In this document: piece after piece, positions 55,600 to 64,000 of the stretch
How the letters are laid out: every line of letters begins with the position of its first letter
Position numbering within the stretch: position 1 is the first letter of the stretch
From: Acetobacteraceae bacterium
Lineage (GTDB): Bacteria; Pseudomonadota; Alphaproteobacteria; Acetobacterales; Acetobacteraceae
DNA: 64,000 nucleotides
Direction of reading: 5' to 3'
Assembly (NCBI GenBank): GCA_027451405.1
Contig: DAIDJM010000035.1
Coordinates: forward strand, 62,001 to 126,000
Translations under genes and position numbers: made by a program
Notes under the pieces: model-generated
The model's database searches: none
What the model was told of the DNA's origin: nothing
Seen by the model: only the letters and a program-made list of their open reading frames with translations

Positions 55600-55603
<4 letters not shown>
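54476..55603 (+). CDS. ntrB: Nitrogen regulation sensor kinase
   Basis: 375 residues. A PAS domain (about 15-125) with no transmembrane segment precedes the H-box [17 protein letters not shown] (H151). The ATPase motifs are [10 protein letters not shown] (N-box), DNGPGIPP (G1) and [10 protein letters not shown] (G2). It is a cytoplasmic kinase that senses PII and controls NtrC. Its start overlaps dusB and its stop overlaps ntrC. Confidence 0.93.
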
Positions 55604-57039
<1,436 letters not shown>

Positions 57040-57056
57040 GCGCGTCCGTTCGAGGC

Positions 57057-57110
57057 GTGCCTCCGGCGGGCAGAGGCTCCGCCGCTCTTGCGTCCGATTG
57101 GGGGCCGCCC
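57057..57110 (+). repeat. Eroded dispersed palindromic element
   Basis: Begins GCCTCCGGCGGGCAGAGGCT, then keeps only traces (CCGATTGGGGGCCGCC). It starts 17 bases after the ntrC stop, the same orientation and position as other copies downstream of plus-strand genes. Confidence 0.6.
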
Positions 57111-57112
57111 GC

Positions 57113-57277
57113 TCAGAAATGGGGATGGGGCAGGGCAGCCCCGAGCATCACGAGACCGCCGACGAGAAGAACGCCGCCCGATGTCTCCAGCGCCGCCCGG
57201 CAGGCTGGGTAGCGCGGGCCGGCGACGGCCAGCGAGGTGCCGCCGATCAGGCTGAGAACACTTATCAAATAAAACAT
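57113..57277 (-). CDS. Small two-helix membrane protein
   Basis: 54 residues from an ATG with GGAAGGAA about nine bases upstream, a good support for such a short gene. Two hydrophobic segments (FYLISVLSLIGGTSLAVA and GGVLLVGGLVMLGAAL) are joined by a short loop with one cysteine. The C-terminus ends PHPHF. The family is not recognised. It is divergent from the 351-residue membrane protein. Confidence 0.65.
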   Translation of the reverse strand: MFYLISVLSLIGGTSLAVAGPRYPACRAALETSGGVLLVGGLVMLGAALPHPHF

Positions 57278-57399
57278 TTTGCAACGTTCCTTCCAATTTT
57301 CAAGAAAACGTCGAAAAGTTACGAAATTGCGCATGTCAAAATCATGGTCAATCCTCCATGCGAACGGATTAGTCTCCGAATCCGTACCGGAGGACTTCC

Positions 57400-58455
57400 A
57401 TGCCCTTTCGAGCCGCTTGGATCGGCGTCGCCTGCGCGCGCGCGCCGGCGACTGTCGCACTTGCCGCCTGCCCGCGTCCAGGATCGGCCCACGTCAAATG
57501 GTTCTGCGCCTATAACGTGGCGGCGAGCCCGCGCGATCTCGGCCGGGTCCTCAGTCCCGACTTCGATCGCCTCGTTCTGCTCACGCTCGCCGTCCTGCTG
57601 ATGGCCGCGATCCTCGACCGCACGCCGGTCGGCGCGGCGATCCAGCGGGCGCTCGACCGGGTCTTCTTCCTGTTGCGCGACCGCGCCGAGCTGATGATCC
57701 GGCTCACGCTGGCGGGATTCTTCCTGTGCCTGTGGCATCTCGGCGGCATCATCCTGACGCCGGAACTGAAGACCAGTGCCGGCTGGGTGCCACCGCTCCA
57801 GCTCGGCATCGCGCTCTGCATGGTCTCGCGCCGCACGCTGCCGGCGGCCGCGGCCGGCATGGTGGCACTCTACGCCTACGCGATCGACCAATATTGCGTG
57901 TTCCATTTGTTGGACTACCCGATCTTCCTCGGGCTCGCGCTCTATGTCGCGCTGCTCGGCCTCGGGCGCGAACCGTTCGGCCAGCGCCCGCTCGACCTGC
58001 TGCGCTGGGCCGCCGCCGCCACGCTGATGTGGGCCTCGGTCGAGAAATGGGCCTACCCGCAATGGACCTATCCGCTGCTGGCCCGCCATCCGGAAATGAC
58101 GTTCGGTTTCGACAGCCATTTCTATATGAGTGCCGCCGGCATCGTGGAGTTCGCGCTGGCCTTCACGCTGGCCTGCGGTCCGCTGATGCGCCGGGTGTCG
58201 GCGATCCTGCTCTCCGCCATGTTCATCAGCGCGATCTTCGAATTCGGCTATATCGACGCGATCGGCCATGCCGCGATCATCGCGGTGCTGTTCGCGATCA
58301 TCGGCGACCGCGGCGAGGCGCGGCCGCGCCGTCCGTGGTTGGCGCGGCCGGTCGGCCTGTTCGGCGCGCCTGCCGCATTCTGCGCCAGCCTCGCGGCCAC
58401 CATCGGCTTTTATTACGGTCTCCATGCGTTGTTCTACCGCGCGGCGATCGGCTGA
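57400..58455 (+). CDS. Polytopic membrane protein of unknown function (HVKWFCAY family)
   Basis: 351 residues with GGAGG before the ATG. After a poorly conserved leader comes the phrase SAHVKWFCAYNVAASP, which I recognise as recurring in proteobacterial membrane proteins of unknown function. About eight hydrophobic helices follow, including VLLTLAVLLMAAIL and FFLCLWHLGGIIL, and charged residues in helices (WASVEKWAYPQWTYPLL, ISAIFEFGYIDAIGHAA) suggest a channel or redox role. A DoxX-like fold is possible. The 3' end overlaps the convergent GGDEF/EAL gene by 22 bases. Confidence 0.75.
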   Translation: MPFRAAWIGVACARAPATVALAACPRPGSAHVKWFCAYNVAASPRDLGRVLSPDFDRLVLLTLAVLLMAAILDRTPVGAAIQRALDRVFFLLRDRAELMIRLTLAGFFLCLWHLGGIILTPELKTSAGWVPPLQLGIALCMVSRRTLPAAAAGMVALYAYAIDQYCVFHLLDYPIFLGLALYVALLGLGREPFGQRPLDLLRWAAAATLMWASVEKWAYPQWTYPLLARHPEMTFGFDSHFYMSAAGIVEFALAFTLACGPLMRRVSAILLSAMFISAIFEFGYIDAIGHAAIIAVLFAIIGDRGEARPRRPWLARPVGLFGAPAAFCASLAATIGFYYGLHALFYRAAIG

Positions 58456-61412
58456 AGCGGCCGCCGCTTGACGACCCGCGCGGCGCCCGCGGCGCGGGCG
58501 ATCACCGAAGCGACCTCCGCCGCCGGCACCGGCCGGCCCAGAAGAAAGCCCTGCACCTCGCCGCATCCGGCATGGCGCAGTGCCTCGAGCTGGGCCGCAT
58601 CCTCCACTCCCTCCGCCGTGATCGGGATGCCGAGCGCTGCCCCAAGCCCCACGATCGCGCGCACGATCGCCGCCGCATCCTCGCTCTCCGGCAGGCCGCG
58701 CACGAAGCTCTGGTCGATTTTCAGCCGGTCGAAGGAGAAAGTCTGCAGATAGGCGAGCGAACTGTAACCGGTGCCGAAATCGTCGAGGGCCACGGCGATG
58801 CCGTTCGCCTTGATGCGCTGCAAGGTCCCGAGCGTCACCGGATCGCGCTGCAGCAGCACCGTCTCGGTCACCTCGAGCTCGAGCCGGCCCGGTGCGATGC
58901 CTTCGGCGGCGATCGCGGCGGCGAATTCGGCGAAGAAACCGCTGGCCCGCAGTTGCACGGGCGAGACGTTGATCGCCAGCCGGAGCCCGGCCGGCCAGCC
59001 GCGCGCGACCCGGCAGGCCTCGCGCAGCACCCAGAGGCCGATCGCGTGGATGCTCGCCGTGTCCTCGGCCACGCCCACGAACTCGCCGGCGCCGATCAGG
59101 CCGCGCGTCGGATGGCGCCAGCGCAGCAGCGCCTCGAAGCCGGTGAGGCCGAGGGTCGCGGCATCGAACACCGGTTGGTAGTGGATCTCGAGCTGGCCGC
59201 CGGCGAGCGCATGGCCGAGATCGATCTCGATCCGCCGTTTCGCCTGAACCTCCGCCTCCATGGCCGGCTCGAACACCTGCCAGCCCGAGCGCCCGGCCGC
59301 TTTCGCGCGATAGAGCGCGATGTCGGCATTGCGCATGAGCGTGTCGCGGTCGGTGCCGTGGGCCGGGGCGATCGCGATGCCGATGCTGGCGCCCACCGCG
59401 AGTTCGTGGCCGTCGATCAGGAAGGGCGGGCGGATCACCCCGATCAGCCGCTCGGCATAGGCCATCGCGTCGCTCGGGTGCCGCAGCCCGGTGAGCAAGG
59501 TGGCGAACTCGTCCCCGCCGAGCCGCGCGATCGTGTCGTCCGCGCGCGCGCAGCCGGTGAAACGTTCCGCCACCCCGCGCAACAGCCGGTCGCCCACCGG
59601 ATGGCCGAGCGTGTCGTTGACGGTTTTGAAATGATCGAGATCGATGCAGAGCAGCGCGAAGGGCCGCGTCGGATCGGCCTCGGCCATGGCCGCTTCGAGC
59701 CGCTCGCCGAACAAAAGCCGGTTGGGCAAGCCGGTCAGCGCGTCGTGCCGCGCCATGAACAGGATCTTTTCCCGCGCGCGGTGCCGCTCGGTGACGTCCT
59801 CGTAGGTGGCGACCCAGCCGCCATCCGTCATCGGCTGATGGAACACCTCGACGATGCGGCCGCCGGCCAGCGTGACCTGCACCGCGAACGTATGGCGCTG
59901 CCGCAGCTTGCCCTGGCGCTCCGCCCAGACCCGCTCGGCCGTCATGCCCTCGGGCAGCCGGCCCGAAAGCTTGAGCTCGATCAGTTCCCGCATCGGCATG
60001 CCGATGCGCAGCCGCCCGCGTTCGAGCGCGAAAATCTCGCAGAAGCGGCGGTTGGCGACCATCAGCCGCCCCTCCGCGTCATACATGCAGAGCCCCTGCG
60101 ACATGTTTTCGAGCGCCGCGTCGAGCCACAGGTTGGATTGTTTCAGCTCCGCCTCGCGCAGCTTCCACTCGGTCATGTCGCTGCAGAAAGCGACGAGTCC
60201 GCCCTCGCCGGTGGAACTCCAGCCGATGCGGATCGTGCGCCCGTCGCGCAGCTGCACTTGCGCGCTGCAGAGCCCGCCGCCGCCCGCAAGCAGGCTGACC
60301 GGCGGGCCGGCCTCGTCGCGTCCGGGCTGGCGGGCGCGGTCGCCGAGCTCGGCCACGAAATCCGGGAAAAAGGCGCCCGGCCGCAGCATCGGCGCCAGAT
60401 CCTCGAAGAATTCGAGCGCCTGGCTGTTGCTGACCACCACCTCGCCCGCGCCGTTCACCAAAATCACGCCCTCGCGGGAATTCTCGATGGCGTCCGTCAG
60501 GCGCGCCTGCGCCGAGCGGCGCTGCGCCACTTCGCGGGCCATCATGCCGGCGATGCTGTCGCGCATCGCCGCCATCGAGCCGAGCAGCCGCCCGAGTTCG
60601 TCGCGCCCCGCGGCCGGGATCGCCACGTCGAGCTCGCCGCCGGCGATCCGTTCGGCGATCGCGGAGGCGAGCGAAACGGGACCGAGGATGCGCTGGCCGA
60701 GCGCCCAGCTCAGCAGCAGGGCGGCGAGTACGCCGCCGCCGGTCAGCAGGAGGTCGAGCTGCGTATCGGTCTGGATCGCCGCGAGCGCTGCCTGGCGGAA
60801 TGAAAATCCGTCCTCGGCGGTGTAGTTCACGAGCAGGTCGAGCTCGTGCTCGGCGGCGCTGCCGAAGCGATCGAGCGCGGCCCAGTTCGCGTCGATCTGG
60901 TGTTCGGCCCAGTTCGCCTCCCACCCATCGACCGAGGCGCGCACCTTGTCGACCGCAGCGGCCGCGCGGGCCGATTGGGCGCGCTCCGCGGCGATCGAGA
61001 GATCGTCGTCGAGGTCCTGACGGATCTGGGCGATGCGCGTCGCCAGCGAATCGCGTTGTCCGGCGTCGGTCACGAGCCGGTGCTGCATCAGCGCCGATTT
61101 CAGCCGCGCGAAATCGGCATCGGCTGCGCGGGCGTAATTGATCGCCATGAGCGACCGGTCATAGGTCTCGACCACGAGCGCCGCGGTGGCGCGGATGGTG
61201 CGCAGCGAATAGATGCCGAGCAGCGCGGTGATCAGCGTGAGCCCGAAAAACCCTAGGAAAAGCGAGAGCCGCAGCGGCGGCGAGGGCAGGCGCCAGCGCA
61301 TCGTGCGTCTCAGGGCATGCAGCGGCGTGGCGGGCCGCTCGACCGTCCGGTGCGCGGCGGGGGCCTCAACTCGCGGACCATCCTTCCCTCGCCGCTCGGG
61401 GCGCCGGGCCAT
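58434..61412 (-). CDS. Membrane-bound GGDEF/EAL cyclic di-GMP enzyme with HAMP and PAS domains
   Basis: 992 residues. Helix 1 (about 48-67) and helix 2 (about 222-242) flank a periplasmic helical sensor domain. A HAMP linker, then two PAS domains (about 310-430 and 440-560) follow. GGDEF is intact at 632-636 (RLGGDEFA). EAL is intact: EALLR at 760-764, then AINVSP, LELEVTETVLL, DDFGTGYSS, LKIDQSFV, AEGVE and VQGFLLGRP. Both synthesis and breakdown of cyclic di-GMP are therefore possible. A longer N-terminal leader rich in Arg precedes helix 1. It is divergent from a cupredoxin gene. Confidence 0.93.
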   Translation of the reverse strand: MARRPERRGKDGPRVEAPAAHRTVERPATPLHALRRTMRWRLPSPPLRLSLFLGFFGLTLITALLGIYSLRTIRATAALVVETYDRSLMAINYARAADADFARLKSALMQHRLVTDAGQRDSLATRIAQIRQDLDDDLSIAAERAQSARAAAAVDKVRASVDGWEANWAEHQIDANWAALDRFGSAAEHELDLLVNYTAEDGFSFRQAALAAIQTDTQLDLLLTGGGVLAALLLSWALGQRILGPVSLASAIAERIAGGELDVAIPAAGRDELGRLLGSMAAMRDSIAGMMAREVAQRRSAQARLTDAIENSREGVILVNGAGEVVVSNSQALEFFEDLAPMLRPGAFFPDFVAELGDRARQPGRDEAGPPVSLLAGGGGLCSAQVQLRDGRTIRIGWSSTGEGGLVAFCSDMTEWKLREAELKQSNLWLDAALENMSQGLCMYDAEGRLMVANRRFCEIFALERGRLRIGMPMRELIELKLSGRLPEGMTAERVWAERQGKLRQRHTFAVQVTLAGGRIVEVFHQPMTDGGWVATYEDVTERHRAREKILFMARHDALTGLPNRLLFGERLEAAMAEADPTRPFALLCIDLDHFKTVNDTLGHPVGDRLLRGVAERFTGCARADDTIARLGGDEFATLLTGLRHPSDAMAYAERLIGVIRPPFLIDGHELAVGASIGIAIAPAHGTDRDTLMRNADIALYRAKAAGRSGWQVFEPAMEAEVQAKRRIEIDLGHALAGGQLEIHYQPVFDAATLGLTGFEALLRWRHPTRGLIGAGEFVGVAEDTASIHAIGLWVLREACRVARGWPAGLRLAINVSPVQLRASGFFAEFAAAIAAEGIAPGRLELEVTETVLLQRDPVTLGTLQRIKANGIAVALDDFGTGYSSLAYLQTFSFDRLKIDQSFVRGLPESEDAAAIVRAIVGLGAALGIPITAEGVEDAAQLEALRHAGCGEVQGFLLGRPVPAAEVASVIARAAGAARVVKRRPLQPIAAR

Positions 61413-61486
61413 GCGCTTTCGCTTCTGTGCGGCGCGCGCCCACCTGCGATAATGTTTCAGACGCCCTTTCTGGTTGCAAGCAAGAC

Positions 61487-61864
61487 ATGAAGCTGATCGT
61501 CGCCACGGTCGCCGGGCTCGGTCTCGCCGGAGCCGCGCTTGCGTTCGTACTCGGCGGCGGCGTGCCGCCGAGCGGCGTCGTCTATACGATCTCGCAGCGA
61601 AACCGGCATTTCTCGCCGCATCTCCTCGCCATCCACGCAGGCGACACGGTGCTCGTCGTGAATGACGATGCCGACCTGCATCACCACGCTTACGTATCGA
61701 GCCGGTCTTTCAAATTCGATAGCGGCGATCAGCGTCCCGGCAGCCGCACGCCGATCGTCTTCACCGTGCCGGGCCATTTCAACGTGCTGTGCGGCATTCA
61801 CCCGAAGATGAAGCTCGTGGTCACGGTCGGGCCGCCGGTTCAGACCCGGCGGAACGACCAGTAG
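61487..61864 (+). CDS. Cupredoxin-like exported protein
   Basis: 125 residues. An N-terminal hydrophobic segment (LIVATVAGLGLAGAALAFVL) is a signal peptide or anchor. A single cupredoxin fold follows, with type 1 copper ligands likely in DLHHHAY (H65-67 region), C102, H105 and M108 (LCGIHPKM). This spacing is typical of small plastocyanin/MauL-like proteins. It probably carries electrons in the periplasm, but the partner is unknown. The last 25 bases overlap the convergent trmB gene. Confidence 0.88.
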   Translation: MKLIVATVAGLGLAGAALAFVLGGGVPPSGVVYTISQRNRHFSPHLLAIHAGDTVLVVNDDADLHHHAYVSSRSFKFDSGDQRPGSRTPIVFTVPGHFNVLCGIHPKMKLVVTVGPPVQTRRNDQ

Positions 61865-62520
61865 AGCGGTTGGCGTCCGGCCGCGCGGGCCTTGGCTTCG
61901 TAGCGGGTCGGCGGCCAGCCGGGCGGGCGCTCGCCGAGCGGCGGCGCGCCGGCGAAGTCGGCGCGGGCGCCCATGATCTCGGCCACCCAGGCCTGGTAGG
62001 TCGGATCGTCGCTCGCGATGCGCCACTCCGCGCCCGGGCGCAGCCGCCCGGCCAGGATGTCGAGCACGACCGGATGCACGAAGCGGCGCTTGGCATGGCG
62101 CGCCTTAGGCCAGGGGTCGGGAAACATCAGGACCGCGCCGTCCAGGCATCGGGGCGGCAGCTCCGCCAGCAGCGCCCGGGCATCGCCGTCCCAGAGGCGC
62201 AGATTGCCGGGCAGCGGCGCGGTCGCCTCGCCGCCTTCGGGGACGAGGGCGGCCAGCATCGAGCAGAGCCCCTGATCGAAGACCTCGCAGGCGATGAGGC
62301 CGAGCGCCGGATCGGCCTCCGTGAGCGCCCGGGCATGCTCGCCGCCGCCGAAGCCGATTTCGAGCCAGAGGCGCTGGGGCCGGGCCGCGAAGCCGGACCA
62401 GGGATCGGCCGGATCGGCCAGCCGGATGCGGGGCAGCGTTTCGGCCAGCAGGCGGCGCTGGCGGTCGCGCAGCGCGTGGGTGCGGCGGCGGCCATAGAGG
62501 CGATCGGGGGGTGGTTTCAC
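61840..62520 (-). CDS. trmB: tRNA (guanine-N7-)-methyltransferase
   Basis: 226 residues from a GTG start. The SAM motif I is LEIGFGGGEH, and the TrmB signature is VLMFPDPWPKARHAKRR, followed by LRPGAEWRIASDDPTY. The terminal TRYEAKARAAG is also characteristic. It makes m7G46 in tRNA. It follows metK in the same direction (101 bases), a common alphaproteobacterial order that couples SAM synthesis with use. Confidence 0.94.
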   Translation of the reverse strand: MKPPPDRLYGRRRTHALRDRQRRLLAETLPRIRLADPADPWSGFAARPQRLWLEIGFGGGEHARALTEADPALGLIACEVFDQGLCSMLAALVPEGGEATAPLPGNLRLWDGDARALLAELPPRCLDGAVLMFPDPWPKARHAKRRFVHPVVLDILAGRLRPGAEWRIASDDPTYQAWVAEIMGARADFAGAPPLGERPPGWPPTRYEAKARAAGRQPLYWSFRRV

Positions 62521-62565
62521 GGTGTCTCCGGGCCGGACGCTCCGAGCCCCGTGGCTTCGAACCGG

Positions 62566-62606
62566 CTGGGCGCAGGGGCGGCAGCGCCCCTGCCCACCGG
62601 CGGCCT
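62566..62606 (-). repeat. Eroded dispersed palindromic element
   Basis: GGCTGGGCGCAGGGGCGGC, then AGCGCCCCTGCCCACCGGCGG retain the GCAGGGGC/GCCCCTGC hairpin and the GCCSRCCGGMGG end. It lies between metK and trmB. Confidence 0.45.
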
Positions 62607-62620
62607 TGGGAACCCGACTT

Positions 62621-63808
62621 TTAGCGCCCGAAGGCGGCGCGCAGCGCCGGCACCAGGTCCGTCCGCTCCCAGGTGAAGGTGCCGCGGGTCTCGTCCGGCG
62701 TGCGGCCGAAATGGCCGTAGGCGGTGGTCGGCACGTAGATCGGCCGGTTCAGCTTCAGGTGCTCGCGGATGCCGCGCGGGCTCAGATTCATGATTTCGCG
62801 CAGCACCCGCTCGAGCTTGGCCTCGTCGATATCGGCGCCGGTGCCGTGCAGGTCGACATAGACCGAGAGCGGGTGGGAGACGCCGATCGCATAGGCGATC
62901 TGGATCGTGGCGCGCTCGGCGAGGCCGGCCGCGACCACGTTCTTGGCCAGATAGCGCGCGGCGTAGGCGGCGCTGCGATCGACCTTGGTCGGGTCCTTGC
63001 CCGAGAAGGCGCCGCCGCCATGCGGGGCCGCGCCGCCATAGGTGTCGACGATGATCTTGCGGCCGGTGAGCCCGCAATCGCCGTCGGGGCCGCCGATCAC
63101 GAACTTGCCGGTCGGGTTGATGTAGAGCTCGTCCTCCGGGCACATCCAGCCCTGGGGCATGCAGCTCTCGATCAGCGGGGTCAGGCGGCGCTTGATCTCG
63201 GCTTGGTCGATGCCCTCCTCGTGCTGGGTGCTGAGCACGATCGAGGTGGCGCCGACCGGGCGGCCGGCCGCGTAGCGCAGCGTGACCTGGCTTTTCGCGT
63301 CGGGCAGCAGGCCGGCGACGCGCGGGTCGCCGGCATGGCGCAGCTCGGTGATGTGACGCAGGATGGCGTGGGCGTAGTGGATCGGCGCCGGCATCAGGCT
63401 CGGCGTCTCGCGGGTGGCGTAGCCGAACATGATGCCCTGGTCGCCGGCGCCCTCGTCCTTGTTGCCGGCGGCATCGACGCCGACCGCGATGTCCTGGGAC
63501 TGGGCGTGCAGCAGGCACTCGATGCCGGCGGTGCGCCAGGAGAAGCCGGCCTGGTCGTAGCCGATCTCATGCACGGCCATCCGGGCGAGATGCATCAGGT
63601 ATTCGGGGGTCACCGAGGCGGGGCCGCGGGTCTCGCCGGCAAGCACGATGCGGTTGGTGGTGACCAGCGTCTCGCAGGCGACCCGGGCATGCGGGTCGGC
63701 GGCCAGGAAGGCGTCGAGCACCGTGTCGCTGATGCGGTCGGCGACCTTGTCGGGATGGCCCTCCGAGACGGATTCGGACGTGAACAGGAAATCGCCTCGG
63801 TTGCGCAC
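62621..63808 (-). CDS. metK: S-adenosylmethionine synthetase
   Basis: 395 residues from a GTG with CCGGAGACC upstream. All family blocks are present: [12 protein letters not shown] (N-terminus), [12 protein letters not shown] (methionine/ATP site) and [19 protein letters not shown] (phosphate loop). It makes SAM from methionine and ATP. No SAM riboswitch is recognisable in the 190 bases upstream. The upstream gene lies beyond the window. Confidence 0.96.
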   Translation of the reverse strand: MRNRGDFLFTSESVSEGHPDKVADRISDTVLDAFLAADPHARVACETLVTTNRIVLAGETRGPASVTPEYLMHLARMAVHEIGYDQAGFSWRTAGIECLLHAQSQDIAVGVDAAGNKDEGAGDQGIMFGYATRETPSLMPAPIHYAHAILRHITELRHAGDPRVAGLLPDAKSQVTLRYAAGRPVGATSIVLSTQHEEGIDQAEIKRRLTPLIESCMPQGWMCPEDELYINPTGKFVIGGPDGDCGLTGRKIIVDTYGGAAPHGGGAFSGKDPTKVDRSAAYAARYLAKNVVAAGLAERATIQIAYAIGVSHPLSVYVDLHGTGADIDEAKLERVLREIMNLSPRGIREHLKLNRPIYVPTTAYGHFGRTPDETRGTFTWERTDLVPALRAAFGR

Positions 63809-64000
63809 TGGGGTCTCCGGCTTGGGGCGGGGAAGCGGGGGTCAGTGACCAAAACGAGGGGCAGGGTCAAGAGGCGGCCCGATGCGGCCGGTCGGGCCGG
63901 GGGGCGGTTTTTTTCCGCGGCGGATACGGCATACTGGCGCGGTATCGCTGAATCGGGTCGCGTATGCGGGCTTCAGATCTGATCCGGTTGTGGCTGCCGC

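Noticed and set aside
57726-60803. A 1025-codon open frame on the plus strand
   Set aside because: It is antisense to the GGDEF/EAL gene and continues out of frame from the membrane-protein gene. Its protein is Arg/His-rich with no domain, a typical shadow in GC-rich DNA.
62522-63982. A 486-codon plus-strand frame
   Set aside because: Antisense to metK. The sequence is a shadow with no recognisable domain.
63809-64000. SAM riboswitch upstream of metK
   Set aside because: I looked for SAM-II and SAM-I type conserved cores and saw none. Only a possible TTGACC box and a GC-rich leader are visible.

Overview
The window is a contiguous stretch of a very GC-rich alphaproteobacterial chromosome, most likely Acetobacteraceae or a close relative. 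This is inferred from gene content and order: fused ispDF, dusB-ntrB-ntrC, cvpA-purF, metK-trmB, a cysteine-type intracellular PHB depolymerase, a C30-type carotenoid cluster and heavy use of GTG starts. I see no IS element, prophage, integrase or CRISPR array. One tRNA gene (Leu, GAG) is present.

Layout. 1-569: end of a glycan-related gene. 795-6212 (minus): five tightly coupled genes resembling a staphyloxanthin-type pathway (two CrtI-fold desaturases/oxidases, acyltransferase, glycosyltransferase, DUF2141 protein). 6356-8395: large GT2 glycosyltransferase. 8584-10116: HU and PHB depolymerase. 10322-14232: isobutyryl-CoA dehydrogenase, methylcitrate synthase, MBL hydrolase, membrane-anchored Mrr-like nuclease. 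14168-17714: MoxR ATPase, an atypical QueD-like protein, AsmA protein. 17851-21839: glutathione reductase, LipB, tRNA-Leu, an exported MetX-like hydrolase and a proteasome-like Ntn hydrolase. 22003-26932: secreted protein, endonuclease III, CydDC, OmpA-like protein. 27084-32664: RecQ, MAPEG, PyrE, a small gene under a probable Fur box, citrate synthase. 32838-43714: fatty-acid/acyl-CoA catabolism (acyl-CoA ligase, MerR regulator, thiolase, two multifunctional hydratase/dehydrogenases, acyl-CoA dehydrogenase). 43720-49054: Lhr-type helicase, epoxide hydrolase, small proteins, a frameshifted secreted-protein gene, BLUF photoreceptor. 49148-53328: SDR, PurF, CvpA, IspDF. 53421-57039: DusB, NtrB, NtrC. 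57113-63808: membrane proteins, a GGDEF/EAL protein, cupredoxin, TrmB, MetK.

How the genes fit together. Valine/propionate-type carbon (isobutyryl-CoA dehydrogenase plus methylcitrate synthase), beta-oxidation and PHB mobilisation all feed acyl-CoA pools and citrate synthase. The beta-oxidation operon carries its own MerR regulator. The same 21-bp motif lies at the start of the regulator gene and upstream of the unlinked bifunctional hydratase gene, suggesting a local LiuR-like regulon.

The most unusual signal is a dispersed palindromic element of about 60 bp (GC-rich, ends GCCTCCGGCGGGC). It occurs at least eight times between genes. Its GCCTCC end consistently faces a gene: either just after a stop codon or, in reverse, as the Shine-Dalgarno sequence of the next gene (gor, recQ, a short-chain dehydrogenase). 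One copy is translated as the C-terminal tail of an acyl-CoA ligase, and an inverted pair could fold over the recQ ribosome binding site.
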